Below, in pieces: positions 1 to 12,150 of a DNA stretch of 64,000 nt. Position 1 is the stretch's first letter. Each line of letters begins with the position of its first letter. This DNA comes from Adiantum capillus-veneris (lineage: Eukaryota; Streptophyta; Polypodiopsida; Polypodiales; Pteridaceae): assembly GCA_014529385.2 (NCBI GenBank), contig CM043958.1, positions 74,147,169 to 74,211,168 on the forward strand, given 5' to 3'. A model generated the notes under the pieces. That model was not told the origin of the DNA, ran no database searches, and worked only from the letters and a program-made list of their open reading frames with translations. A program made the position numbers and the translations under genes.

Positions 1-208
1 CCCCCTACAATGCGCACACACATGTTGCATCAAATATGTCAAGTACCTAACACAACACCACATAGGTGAACAAAGACTTAGGTAAGCAGACATCTTCAAG
101 GCCAATTACTGCAAAGTATTGTCAGAGAAAATTCTTAATGGAACTTTATATAGTTTCACATAATCCTTTGTAATGAACAATGTTGTATGTAAAGATCCCC
201 TTTTACAA

Positions 209-212
<4 letters not shown>

Positions 213-241
<29 letters not shown>
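213..241. repeat. (AG)n microsatellite
   Basis: Pure AG dinucleotide tract of about 14 units. It is one of more than ten long purine/pyrimidine dinucleotide tracts in the window. Confidence 0.95.
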
Positions 242-886
242 TGAACTCATGCATCAACCTTCTTTGCTGATGGAACAACAAAATCTTAGAAATTATGATT
301 GGAATATTATGTGATATGCAAGTCTAAAAATCCTCATAAATTATACACCATGTACACAAGGATTATACATCCCATCTATAGATCCTATAAAAATTAAGTC
401 ACGCTACAAGCAAACAAAAGTATCACCTCTAAGTCATTTGCCAACCAATGAACATCAAATAATAACCAGGTCAATGTAGCAATATAGCAATTTAAAGCAG
501 CCAACAATTATTTTATGTTTCAAAACGGTTATAAGGATAAACACATTGATGTGGGTGGATTTTCATCGGATTGTCTGCTCAGAGGGTGTAGATGTCACCT
601 CCTCCATTTTTCTATATGAGATGTCACTGCTGATAGCTAGATGTTATTATAGCTGCCTTATGTTAGCTTTGGAGGACGATCTTAGTTAATAATGAAGCAT
701 CAAAGAATATATTTGACACTACCTTATCGATGCATAGAGAATGTTTGCACATTTTTCTACCTTGGGAAAAGATGAGGGAGAAGAGTGTCACAGACTTAAG
801 TGTAACTTCTAATTAGCCACAGCAAGGCGCGGGTCACATACTAGTATAGATCAATAGCAGCAAGATCAACACTGCTATTTGGTACT

Positions 887-1036
887 AACATATATTAAAC
901 ATTCTTACTTTTTTTTAGTTGAATTGTGGTAATTCAAGCACTTTGAAAGGAGTGTCTTTACCAACATATAGTAAAGATTCTTACTTTTTTTAAATGAATT
1001 GTGGTAATTCAAGCACTTTGAAAGGAGTGTTGTGAC
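887..1036. repeat. two-copy tandem duplication, 76-bp period
   Basis: The segment starting AACATATATTAAACATTCTT at 887 recurs at 963 as AACATATAGTAAAGATTCTT, and both continue through a T-run into GAATTGTGGTAATTCAAGCA and CTTTGAAAGGAGTGT. The second unit has a shorter T-run. This is a local duplication with no coding content. Confidence 0.9.
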
Positions 1037-2100
1037 CGAAATCATGAAGGAGATACCATATCTCATATCAATGGTGAGCAAAATGTCCTTATATAGACTT
1101 TATTTAACAAAGATGAGAGATCCAAGTTACCAAAATCATCTACCAAAAGCTTTCTCCTAGAAGCTTCAATCTGCCTCCTTGCAACAACTGGAATTTTTTA
1201 TGAAGATTCCCTTGAAGCTCTAACCAACATTTTCGCTACTAATGTGCAAAATATACTAGTATAGGAGTTTAACATTTGAGTAGAGTGGGCAAGAAAAATG
1301 TGTTGATGTTAGAACAAAAGCAAAGCAAAAAAAATGTGTATCTAGGCTATTCTAGCATACTGTGAGGTTTTTTGAAAGTTTGAATGTCTATTCCTCGAGT
1401 CTCTAGATTTAAGTTACTTGCATGTGATTGAAGAATGTAGCTTTTCAAGCAGTATAGGAGTGTGAGCCTACTCATTTCTCTTTTCTAGGAATCCTTCTTT
1501 CTCTCAAAAGGGAAACCTTTTTAAAATAAGTAGGTTGTTTATGTAGAAAAAGCAAGGTATTTGCAATAGACAAAGTACTTACTTAAGAATCCTTCTTCCT
1601 CTTTATTAGCCAACTTGTAAAAGACAAAAAGAGCCCCTCTTTGATGCAAAGTAGGTTTTGCACATTGGACCTTGGGATCTCAAAAAGTGATAGATTCTAT
1701 TTATCCCAACTTGTTCAAAATGACAATAGTATGTAGCTTAAATTTGTATTGGAAGGATCTAATTCTCCTAAACTTGAATTTCTGAACTTTATTACATTGA
1801 TAATTCTTTTTCAAACATGAAAATCTTTGTCTTTAATTTTGGCAAAAACAATAGAAATGCGGCTCGTGGTGGCTTATTTTCTTCTTTCCTTCTATATGAT
1901 GTACTCTTGTCTCCAATTTCACCGAGAACAATTTGAATTCCAGTCTCCTTGGACTGCCTTTCTTTTTCCTTTTTTTGCCTTGAGAATCAATACAATAAAA
2001 GAACAGAGTTCGAGGAAGTAGTTGGTGAGAGGAAGTAGTTGGTGACAGAAGAGCATAAGGGGAGTGGGTGGGATCCTCTTCTATACAAAAGTGTGAAAGG

Positions 2101-3255
2101 TGGTTGGGGAAAATCCAAGGCGGCTAGGGTTCTATTTTAAGTTAAACAAAAGATAGGGTTTTGGAAAGGTAAAGGTTGAACTTTGAGAAAAGGAAAAGGG
2201 GGCAGAGGGGGGGAGGGGGGAAGGGGGGGGGGGAACCATTAAAGCCCACGGGGTCTTTAAAGAGGATCCCGTTATGGGATCAACTGCAGGGAAACGGACA
2301 CACAAATCTCGAGAGGGGCAGAGAGTGGACAAAATGCACACGTGGGTGGAGCATTGGGGATTCGAGCCCACCACCTAGGCTTTGGCAACACGACGACCTA
2401 ATCATGTAGGTGTATGTTTTTTTTGTGCTCCTATGCCTTTTTTTAGCATTATAAAGTAAACTTTGTTGGATAGAAGTAAAGTAGAAAAAAAAGGTAAAAT
2501 CGAACACGTTCGGACAGCCAAGCCTACCTCGTATCGTATGCGCCTAGTTCTTCACTGTAAATTCCATGACAGGGTCTTCATTAAAGATCTCGTAGGGTTT
2601 AGCCAGAGAGGGGGGGGGGTAAGTAAAAGGGGGACCTCATCAAAAAGTAAAAGGAGGGTCTATTCAGACTATGAGGAGGGTGTGTTCAGATTATGAGGGC
2701 CGAATCGATGAATAAACACAAATTTTGGATGAAGTGATGTATGCACTGTAAAGTCTTTATTTTTGTATTAGGATATGGCTCAAAACCTTAAAGAAATCAT
2801 AAATTATAAGATATAATATCTATACTTATTAAAAAATATAACATAATTATTAATACATCTTCAGATGATAACATAACAAATATAATATTAAGAAACTTTG
2901 AAAAAAGAAAATACTAATCAAAGATAAAAAGAAAAATGAATATTAAAGAACAATAGTAAAATATTTTAAAGTAATTTTAGATAATAACATTAAAATAAAT
3001 TGGAATATTGAAAAATAGGAAAAATAGAAGTGATTAATATGTACTCATTGAATAGAACAAAATAACGATGATTATTGAAAAACAAATGGCATTTGCAATT
3101 TTAGATCAAAACAAAGTTTTTGGTGAGTCTTGCTGTCCATAATAAACGAATATAATAATAATGAAAATAGAAGCTACATTAATATATAGCAGTTTTTAGG
3201 CGTCGCTTTGGGCCCTCACTTGTGTGTGTGTGTGTGTTTTTCGTCGAGCTGCCTG
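2101..3255. other. G-rich segment then AT-rich non-coding DNA
   Basis: Positions 2190-2235 are G-rich (runs of 6-10 G). Around 2360 the text GATTCGAGCCC resembles a B box but has no A box partner. 2700-3180 is very AT-rich with no frame of note, and 3221-3236 is (TG)8. Nothing here can be called a gene. Confidence 0.5.
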
Positions 3256-3632
3256 GTGCACATGTTGAACACAGGATACTATGATACATGGAGAGAGGGG
3301 CATGTTGGCATCCATTCCCCCTTTATATCTCTATACTATACTATCTAATGCACCTTGGAGGCCCCACGGTCCCTACCACGTGGCATAAGGAAGGGGATTG
3401 CAGGTGATGACAAGAAAGAAAGAGAGGAGGCCCTTAGGTGGGGAGTTCGGCTAGCTACCAGTGCACATGTCGAACACAAGATAATATGATACATGGAGAG
3501 AGGGGCCTATCGGAATCCCTTCCCCTTTTATATCCCTACACCTTGGAGGTCCCTACCACGTGGCATAAGGAGGGGGATTGGAGGCCACGACAAGAAAGAA
3601 AGAGAGGAGGCCCTTACGTGGGGAGTTTGGAG
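3256..3632. repeat. two-copy tandem duplication, 215-bp period
   Basis: GTGCACATGTTGAACACA at 3256 recurs at 3471 as GTGCACATGTCGAACACA. Both copies continue through GATACATGGAGAGAGGGGC, CCTACCACGTGGCATAAGG and GACAAGAAAGAAAGAGAGG. The second copy lacks about 25 bp in the middle. Short frames across the second copy (3438-3828) are by-products of the repeat. Confidence 0.9.
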
Positions 3633-4003
3633 CAAGAAAAGTCCCCCCGCCTCCCCAAAAGTGTTCCGAACAAACCTATTTCCCAAATATACAAAATTCC
3701 TTTTCTTGAATTTGTCAAGAGGAAAATTTAAAAAACATGGTCATATTTTCTTCTTTTTTTTGCACTATTTTTCTCTATTTTGGGACAGAATTTCTCCTTT
3801 CGCGCTTGCCCTCAACCGGCATTTTTGAAATCGAAAACGACATGATACATTATTCCCGAACATTGCCCCCCCCCCCTCCTTAATGGGAGTCTTTCCCTCC
3901 CTCGGCCATAGGATGGGCCACACACTCATCTATACTATCATTAAAGGGGAAGGGATCCCCTCCTCCTCTTCCTCCTCCTCCTTCTCCCTTCCCCCCCCCC
4001 TCA

Positions 4004-4436
4004 GGACTAAGTGGCACGGGCATGGGAGGGTGGGATCTACGGCAGGGGCATTGTGGACCGTAGATCCCAGTGGCGGTACCGAAAGTAAATTAGGGTATCC
4101 TAGATTACTTTTTATTATAAAAACTAATCTAGGGTATCCTAATTTACTTTCGGCGCCTTTCCCTAATTTACATGTTTTAAGTAAATTAAGGCCCTGACAT
4201 TTCACAACGCACGGATAGCGTAGTGGTTAGGGTAGGCGCCTCTCATGCGTGTGGTTTCGGGTTCAAACTCGACGCCCTAAAATGAGAGTAACTTAAATTA
4301 CTTCCGAAATGCGGATACCTTAGATTACTTTTTACCTTAGATTACAAAAATAATCTAAGATGCCCGCATTTGGGATCTACGGCCCACAATGCCCCTGTCG
4401 TAGATCTCACCCTCCCATGTTCGTGCCACTTAGTCC
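4004..4436. mobile_element. foldback (MITE-like) element, 66-bp terminal inverted repeats
   Basis: Positions 4004-4069 and 4371-4436 are inverted copies of each other, 66 bp with about 5 mismatches, all of them G/A or C/T transitions. The outer tip is GGACTAAGTGGCACG. Two shorter hairpins lie inside: 4079-4107 against 4125-4153 (29-bp arms, near-perfect) and 4308-4327 against 4351-4370. Between the hairpins is a tRNA-like sequence. Homopolymer C tracts abut both ends (before 4001 and after 4440), so the target-site duplication cannot be read. No transposase is present, so it is non-autonomous. Confidence 0.8.
4205..4290 (+). mobile_element. tRNA-derived SINE-like head
   Basis: TAGCGTAGTGG at 4216-4226 fits the RNA polymerase III A box (TRGYNNANNGG) at every fixed position. 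GGTTCAAACTC at 4260-4270 fits the B box with a CG-to-CA change. The 33-bp spacing between boxes is right for a tRNA gene or tRNA-derived SINE. The flanks do not pair into an acceptor stem, so a working tRNA is unlikely. It lies between the two inner hairpins of the surrounding foldback element. It could also be a degenerate tRNA pseudogene. Confidence 0.6.
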
Positions 4437-4440
4437 AAAG

Positions 4441-4460
4441 CCCCCCCCCCCCCCCCCCCC
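4441..4460. repeat. poly(C) run
   Basis: Twenty consecutive C followed by (AC)n. It lies just outside the right tip of the foldback element; a shorter C run lies just outside the left tip. Confidence 0.9.
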
Positions 4461-4595
4461 ACACACACACACTCTCTTGGTGATACCTCCTCTTCTCGGC
4501 ATGTGTTACTAGTATAGTATAGATAGCACAATAATAAGATAATCTCATTTTTTGGTGGAAAACGTGTGACAGAAATGATGAGAGAATGGCTTTTG

Positions 4596-4599
<4 letters not shown>

Positions 4600-4659
<60 letters not shown>
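4600..4659. repeat. (AG)n followed by a 32-base poly(G) run
   Basis: About 14 AG units run directly into 32 consecutive G (4628-4659). A long pure G run like this is quadruplex-prone and hard to sequence, so its length is uncertain. Glycine-rich or proline-rich frames across it are artefacts. Confidence 0.9.
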
Positions 4660-4661
<2 letters not shown>

Positions 4662-5342
4662 TCAGGCGTCACATCACAAACTGGCCTGGCCAAAGGAAAG
4701 GAGGCCCAGAGGAGCGCCCACTGCCTCTGCCTCAGCCTCTCTCTCTGCTCAGTGCTGGCCCAAAGGACTCACCCTCACATTTGACTACCTAGTGGTCGTC
4801 ACTCGTCGCCCTTTTCTTACCCCCCAGTTTTTTCGTTGTTCCTTCTGATATTATTAGAAACCCAAGATCTTGGGCGTCAGTAGCCTAATATTAACTTCCT
4901 CCTTCTCCTTCTTCTTCTTCTTCTTCTGTAAAGTTATCATCATAGCCTTGGCCTTGATTGATTGTTCCATAGTCCTTATCTTCACACTCAGCTCACACTA
5001 TTAAAACATGTACCTCAATCACCTTCCATATGTCCTTCCGTTTCTTCAACAATGAAAAGCTAACCATGTCTTGTGCACCGCTCCGGTCACAAAAACAACA
5101 AACCAAGCGGCGAGGTTTAGAGTATATATGCCCTACTCAAATTGCAAAAATCCTAGCTAGATTTTGACCTTGCCTTGAAGAAAACCAGTGAAATTTCAAA
5201 CAATTTAGTGTAAATTTCGGCAAATTGCTTAAAATTTTAGACTAAAAATTGGGAAAATTTTGAGTGTGCCCTTTTTAACTTTTGTTAGAAAAATTGTTTT
5301 TGGGAAAGCCTTGGTCTTTGGCAATAGTAATAGTACCTATTG

Positions 5343-5496
5343 GCCAGTGGCCAATGTCAGTGGGGTCAATCTGGGACAAAGGCAAAGGGCCACTACATCA
5401 TTAGATCAATTCTTCAATCCCAGTGGCCAATGTCAATGGGGTCAATCTGGGACAAAGGAAAAGGGACACTACATCATGAGATCAATGCTTCAATCC
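5343..5496. repeat. two-copy tandem duplication, 77-bp period
   Basis: CCAGTGGCCAATGTCAGTGG at 5343 recurs at 5420 as CCAGTGGCCAATGTCAATGG, and both continue into GGTCAATCTGGGACAAAGG and CACTACATCAT. The copies differ by a few substitutions. Confidence 0.9.
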
Positions 5497-6280
5497 ATTG
5501 TTGGCAAAGTAAGATTTGAATGCCCCATGTATGGATGCCAATTGTTGCCACAATAAGACTTGAATTTGATCGACTACAAGAATGAATCCAGTAGCTTGAT
5601 GAAACAGTCATAAGCTCAACTCTGGGGTTGATCGCCTCGTGTACCATATCAACTGTTGGCAAACAACACCTTAACACCTCATGTATGGATGCCAATTGTG
5701 GTAGCCAAATGAGACTTGAACCTAGGGTTGTGAATATGAACCCACTGGCATGAGTATCATGTTCGGCGCAGGAAAAAGAGAATTATTTGGTAGGCATAAC
5801 AATATTTCTCCTATAAAAGAGAGAGGAGGAGTTTGTAATACAAGAAGCTATAGGAGGTTATAAGTCTTCTCTATCATTCTTCAAAGATTTTTGTATTTTT
5901 GGGTAATCTAGTGTAATTTTTAATGGTTTCCTCTAAGTTTTACTTGTAAAAACCGACCAAACACCCAAGAACGTGTAAAATGCCTAGCAAAGTGCAACCC
6001 TTGATAGGGCTTGCCAGCAAAAAAACATTTTTCTTGATTGAAGAAAATTAGGGCACACTTAAAACTCTTCCGATCTTATGGGTTAAAGTTGAGGCATTTG
6101 CTTGCAATTATACTAGAAGTTGTAAATCTTGCCAAGTTTCTTTAGGGCAAGCTCAGAATCTAGCCGGGATTTTGCAAGTTTAGCCAGTTAAAATACACTA
6201 AATAGCGGCTTTTTGCAAACAGTGAGGTCCCTAGAAAGTTGAAGACATGCTAGCATGCATTTCTTGTTTTGGGTGGGGTG

Positions 6281-6345
6281 GAGAGAGAGAGAGACCATGG
6301 CTAATGAGTGAGAGAGAGAGAGACCATGGCTAATGAGTGAGAAAA
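6281..6345. repeat. 29-bp unit in two copies, GA-rich
   Basis: ACCATGGCTAATGAGTGAGA preceded by (GA)n occurs at 6294 and 6323. This is a compound of microsatellite and minisatellite. Confidence 0.9.
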
Positions 6346-6870
6346 GTGCAGGTTAATAATCTTTTGGGATATTTTTACCATATGCTTCTAAGTCAGCGCC
6401 AGCTCAGAATGAAGTGTACCCAAAAGCAAAAGTCTAAGAGAGTACTCCCTTTCTTCATCATTACCATCCTTTAATTTCACTTGTGTGCTGAGCTTCTCAT
6501 CTTTTCAAGCATGGGAACTTGGAATCTATCCTTCCTGCAGCCTGCTTATTAGAAATTGGGACCTGTACCTATATGCTCAAACTATATGCCACTTTATGGT
6601 ACACCCCCCCATTATTTGTAATGAAAACATTGACTATATGTCCCCTTCTCACTTTGACCCTTGCATTTCTCATTATGCAATTCTAATCTCTAAGTTTGCA
6701 AGATTCTCTCATTGGTCTTGAGTCCCATGCTCAAGACTAAAGGCACGAATTATTGTCAATCTTTTGTCTGCAAGATTGCTCATTGCAAAGATCTACGAAA
6801 CTAAGAGCAAGCTAGGTATCTCATCTTGCATCTGATGACCAAAATGTAGAAAATGAGTATCTCGTCTCTC

Positions 6871-6872
<2 letters not shown>

Positions 6873-6901
<29 letters not shown>
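6873..6901. repeat. (GA)n microsatellite
   Basis: About 14 GA units, followed by short C and A runs. Confidence 0.9.
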
Positions 6902-6904
<3 letters not shown>

Positions 6905-8249
6905 CCACCCCCCCCAAAAAAAAAAGTAAGTGAGAGATAGATACTAGAGTTCATATTCACAAGCTCAACGAATCACTACGCAAAAAAACAATTCAAGCAA
7001 AGAACACACAAGGTGGGATAATTCAAGTAGCCTTGCATGTGTATATTCTAGGTATTGGCAACCCTACCAATTGTTATCCATGTCACTGTGTTATGTAAAT
7101 TGAGATTTGAGGAGCATTTGGAGGGAGATACAATCTTTTCATGAGCTTGTAGAGTATGGTGTTTTGGCTTGACCCCATTTTCAACTCTGGTTCTACTAAA
7201 GGGAGTACTATGCAGACAAGGTTGTTTGCTTGTTCTAGTTATAAAATAGTCACTAGCATGTGTTGTTTTTGTGTAGTTTTTCCTCTACAAAGACAACATT
7301 TGCTGGCCATGACTAACAACAATGATATTTTGTGCATGCTATCTTTTGAGGACAAAATGGATGGGACAACTACCCACTCTGAGCCTTGCGGAGGTCCCCT
7401 ATAGTATTTGTAGTGATAATGTGCGGTCAATAGAAGGATATTTTTTATTCTTAAAACTATCACAATTTTCTTTACAAAGGGGCATCATTCAAAGAAATTT
7501 ATATTTTTTGTGCAGATTGAAAAAATTCACGCATAAGGGACTTTAATAATAGCGCTTGAATCCATGCAATACAACCATTTTTCATAGAATGAACATGCCA
7601 AGGTCTAAGTTTACATGATGCAACATGTTCTTGTTGCAATAGGCATTTGTATAGCTGTGCATGTTGATGATGTATGACCAGGGTCTGTGGATGTTTATGA
7701 TGGTGTAGATTCTTGCAGTACATCTGCTAGTGTTGTTTTCCTATTGTTGAAGCACACATGACAAGATGCTAGAGATGTGCAAGCTCATGCATCAATCACA
7801 CTTCCTATCAAGCATTCCATCACTTCACACATTTACTCTACAAAAATAACAAATTGAGCATGTAATATTTAGCTTTTGGGTATGTAAGAAGTATTGATGC
7901 AAACATTGTTTACCCGAGTAAGGAGCTAGATTAAAAGATTATGTAGGAGGATGATCATATTGATGTCTGGGAGTAGTAGTCATTGTTGGTGAGAGGTCAT
8001 TCTTGATGCATTGCTATATCAAACTTTGGCCTCTACCGAGAGACTTATATTAGAAAACATAATAGTGCGATAAAGTCTGATGTTCGTGTCTCTATATTAC
8101 TGCAAGAGGATTGATCTAGAGGAAACATAGCTTACAAATGTGGTGCTTTTTGGTTGCTCAAAATGAGAATGTTGATGTTGCCACCCCAAGGCATTCACGT
8201 TGGCACTTACAATATGGTAACATGTGATGTAAGGGTGGGGGATTATATA

Positions 8250-8995
8250 AGGGAGGAACCCAGGAGGAAAGGCATATTTTACAAACTATGGTGTTGTAAA
8301 TAGGGGTAGAAAAGGGGCATTTGATGCATGTAAGAGACGTTTCCTTATTATTACAAGTAAATCCTCTTGGGTTGCCACCTAATTGGCAACTAATGCTCAA
8401 GTAACAAGCCTATGACTATTTGTTTAAATAGTAATTAGTCTTAGAAGTTTGGTGATAAAGGCAAGAATATGGTGAAATGAAAATAGTAAAATCAATAATA
8501 ACTTCATTAAGCAATGCCCGAAGCTTAAGGCTAAAGAGGCTCGTAAGAAAAATGCTTGTTTATGTAGATTTTTCTAATTCAGTGCATGGTAGAAAATGGG
8601 TCTTTCCTATACATTGCCAATATGACCCTTCCATGTTTATGATGCATGTATGGCAACAATTGCAGATTCACATGTATGCTACTTTATAAAGACTTTTTTT
8701 TAAAAATTAGGCTATGATTGCCTGTGTTATTAAGGATGTTGTAAGGTGCACCTTCCAAGGGGAGGAAAAGCATATTTCATAAAGAATGGTGTCCTAAATA
8801 GGGGTAGGAAAGGGGCATTTGCTGCACATAGGAGATGTCCCTTATTATTATTACAAGTGAATCCCCTCGTGTTTCCATCTAATGCTCCTTCTTCAAGTAA
8901 GAAGCCTATGACTATTTCTTAAAATAGTAATTAGTCTTATAAGTTTTGTGATTAATGACACGAATATGTTAAGATAAAAATTGTAAAATCAATAA
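8250..8995. repeat. two diverged copies of a 250-bp segment, about 508 bp apart
   Basis: 8250-8510 and 8757-8995 share, in order, GGCATATTTTACAAA-like text, AAATAGGGGTAGAAAAGGGG, CATTTGATGCA, TTATTATTACAAGTAAATCC, AGCCTATGACTATTT and ATAGTAATTAGTCTTA. Divergence is perhaps 15-20 percent. Neither copy codes for anything recognisable. This is an old duplication or two copies of one short element. Confidence 0.8.
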
Positions 8996-9449
8996 CACAC
9001 ACGCACACACACATCTTGGGGATGATGTGAAGGAGAATTTGGTTGCCAAAAATGGGGTGTGCAATCACACGTTTGAAATGGATCACTCGAGTCATCCAAT
9101 GTGATTCACATTGACAATCAATGGAGTGATAGCTTGCATGATAGAGCTATTCATTCTAGCTTATCAAATGTATGAAGGAAATGAAAAGAAAAGCTTGATG
9201 ATGCCCCAAGGATGCCAAATTTGAGTGCAGGTCACAATGATGGATATTTGAGTGGTTCCTCAGTGGCTTAATGAAAATCCCCAAGATCACTATGCTAACT
9301 TTCTATTTCATAAAAAGCAACATCCCTACTCATCCTCCCTTGATGCATGGTAGGGTTATAGCATTTGTGTCATTTTTTTTTTCAAGAGAGTAACCATTTA
9401 ACACACATTTTTTTAATCCTTTTGACCAAGCTTAGTCCACAACTCATCT

Positions 9450-11330
9450 ACTTGCACATGCACATATGTACTATATCCAGACTTCAAGGTGTGATAAATC
9501 AAGTTTCCTAAAATTCTCTTAGCCTAATAACAATGAGGCATACTCTTCTCAATCTTCAATATTATTGAACCTTTGGCAGTGTGCATGTTCTTTCACTTAG
9601 TAATATCATTTTTCTATGGGGTGTATCTACATAAAAGTACCTCTAAATTCCATGCTTTTTAAAAAATTTCTAGACTCATAGAGAAGTACTCTCCTTCTCC
9701 ATTTCACCTCAAGAACTATACATATTTTCCATTCTATTTTCAGCCATAGCCTTGAAATTCTAAATGTGAGTAAACATCTTGCTTTTCTCCTTCATGACAA
9801 ACACCCACATCTTTTGTGTATGATCATCGATGAATATGGCATTAAACTTGCATCCACTCACATACATAGACTTTGTAGGGTCCCATACATCACAATGTAC
9901 TCTAAAACACTTGTGTTTACATACTTATCATGATAAGAAAAGGTCTTTTCTTGCCTTTTTCTTTTGTTTGGTAATGATTACTTCATGACATCCACATTGC
10001 AAAATAAGGTAGGCCACCAAATCATTGCCAATTGAAAATGCTAAAAATCCTTATGCATTTCAACAAATTTAAACAATCTGAAATCTAAGAAGGTCTTGGC
10101 TTTTCACACACTTGGCATTCCCAACTCACTTGTGCTAGATGTCAATACTTGGAAGAGATCCAAAAACTTGTGCAAATATGATAGCTTTGATATCAGGTAT
10201 TTAACATCAAGAGTGAACATCTAGATGCCTACCTTCTTTCCTTTTGCAATTAGCCTTTTTCTTCTAGATATAGACCATCGACATTAAATCTAAGTTGCAA
10301 ACCTTGCTCAACCATTTTCCCAACAATACTAAGCTCTTTGCAATGGTGGATACATAAAATACAAAAAGAAGAAGGTGCTTTACTTTGCCATCTATCGTAT
10401 TTAATGGCACATCACCTATATACATGATATCATTCCTACTCTCAATGTGTTAAGGATTTTTTGAATTTTTTAAGTTTTTAAATGATTCACCATAATTGTT
10501 CGTCTCATCCAATGCAAGTGAATCCACCTACCATACATTATTATCACCGCATATAGATACATTTGTAGAGATAGTATTCATCAGTTAGTGCACAATAGAC
10601 AATCTCTCTATCTCCATCTTCATCCTTGCTCATAGTAGCAAAATTATTCTATTTCCTTTTTTGAGGATAGTCACACTCAAAATAATTTCCCTCCCACATG
10701 TCCACAACATCTTATGCAATTGTTATTGGCATTGTTTCTACATAAGTTTTCTTGGCCTCTTTGAATTCCCCTATGTGATAAGTTCCTTGACTACCTATAT
10801 CATCTTTGGTTATCATGCATCTGTTGATTGCCTTGATTGGGTTATCTCAACCACTGCCTCTTCATTTATTTTCACCTCATCCTTCTACCTCTATTGTTGT
10901 AGAAAACCCATGTTAAATAATTTGTTCATTGTGAAGATGGTTCTTTACCAATGTCCTCTTCCACAATCATCATAAACACAAGATCTGTAAAACTTGGAAT
11001 GTTCTCCCTAGAATGCATAGCGTTCTTAAATGACCTATCCAATGGTGTCAAACCATGCAAGCAAGCTTCCACCCTATCATAATAAAAATGGTTACATCAA
11101 TAGATAGATGAAAGTTATATATTTCCATTATCTTCAACATATAATCCTTAGTACAAAATCCATTCTTTTGAGCTATATGTGTCGCAGTCTTAAATTGTAA
11201 CATCCTTGCCTTGTTGTTTGCTACATCTAGAAAGATCAACGTTTTAAGCCTCCTTAGGGAATTGGCATCTTGTATGTGTAAAATCATTGAGTTTTTTTAC
11301 CTTGAAAAATAACCAGTACATAACCTTTTG
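9450..11330 (-). pseudogene. Ty1/copia gag-protease-integrase relic
   Basis: Reading the minus strand from 11330 down, the frames align in order with a copia polyprotein. A UBN2/gag-like segment (11287-11048, with IQDANSLRRLK and KDYMLKIMEIYNF) comes first, then the tail of a CCHC zinc knuckle near 10650, then a VDSLALDE string near 10530 at the protease position. A GAG-pre-integrase segment follows around 10400-10130. The integrase core (near 9890-9760) reads CDVWDPTKS, then FIDDHTQKMWVFVMKEKS, then a TP..N..K.KN block near 9620. Many stops and frame changes break it, and the glutamate of the usual AERKN block is replaced. RT and RNase H are not found below 9450, so the element is truncated. 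In the family, these domains make the particle and insert the cDNA; this copy cannot. Confidence 0.75.
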
Positions 11331-11789
11331 TGCTCCCCATTTTAATTGTTGAAAACTTTCATCTGCTAAGGAGTAGCATTAGGGTTAGACGTGATAAAAA
11401 AAGAACCTTAGAAGGAAGGGATTAAACTGTTGATTTAGTGACAGTTTGAATGACTCCATTATTCTCTAAAATAACTATTGGGATTGGATTTTCACACATC
11501 CACCTTGTTAAATGCCTCTTTTTGGGAATAGAAGAGTACTACCTGAAGGTCACATGAAATGTCTTTTTTTCTTGGGATCACCAATGTAATGCTTATCACC
11601 TATTTTTTGTGAGATCCTTATGATTCAAAGAAACCAATGGACATTGCCTTAGCTGCTTCATAGCATCGAACATGGACCACTAGTGAAGGGTTGGTCCCAC
11701 CTTGCTAATGAGGTCCATGCAATGATAACCCTATCTCAATAACGTCCAACTATCATGAGAGTATAAACTTAGAGTAGCAAACTCAATGC

Positions 11790-12150
11790 TTTTTCCCCAC
11801 ATTTAGGAGGGACAATTATTGAACCTATTTTTCCCTTAGCTCATGTACTCTTGTAACTAAATTAAAAATAATATTTAAAAGTCACTCGACTTATTGGGTC
11901 CACTTGTCTATATAATGATGTCATCGAAGCATCGTTTTGCCACTTTCCACACCGTACTCCACCGATAACTTTTGGTTTTTTAACTACTAGCACATTGTTG
12001 GAAAGAGACAAGGTTTCTTATTAATTTAGGACACGTGTTTATTAAAACAACCTTTCTGCAAGTAGAACTGAAATTTATAGACCAATCGTTTGATCCAAGC
12101 CTCCTCATAGGATCAAGTTTTTCTTAAGAACCTTTACGTTAATTAGGCTA
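11790..12150. repeat. dispersed repeat, diverged copy of 51770-52120
   Basis: This stretch and 51770-52120 share ordered blocks: TTTAGGAGGGACAATT against TTTAAGAGGCACAATC, CCACTTTCCACACCGTACTC against TCACTTTCCATACCACACTC, and TTCTTATTAATTTAGGACAC against TTCCTTTATTAATTCCAGACAC. Identity is perhaps 70 percent. There is no coding capacity. Both copies are probably LTR or non-coding parts of one old retrotransposon family. Confidence 0.6.

Larger units (their letters stand above)
1..2100. other. non-coding intergenic DNA, no gene recognised
   Basis: No reading frame here resembles a known family; the longest frame (64 codons at 1827-2021) has no motif. The stretch holds a short (GA)n tract and one tandem duplication, listed separately. 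The base composition is AT-rich. Probably old, unrecognisable transposon debris. Confidence 0.6.
4661..8249. other. non-coding region with small duplications
   Basis: No frame resembles a known protein. Besides the repeats listed separately, 5521-5550 and 5674-5700 share the phrase CATGTATGGATGCCAATTGT, suggesting a further old duplication. A TATAAAA-like string occurs near 5813 with nothing recognisable downstream. Confidence 0.5.

Noticed and set aside
2340-2410. SINE or tRNA B box (GATTCGAGCCC)
   Set aside because: No A box at the right distance on either strand.
4205-4290. Functional tRNA gene
   Set aside because: A and B boxes fit, but no acceptor or clean anticodon stem can be formed, and it lies inside a foldback element.
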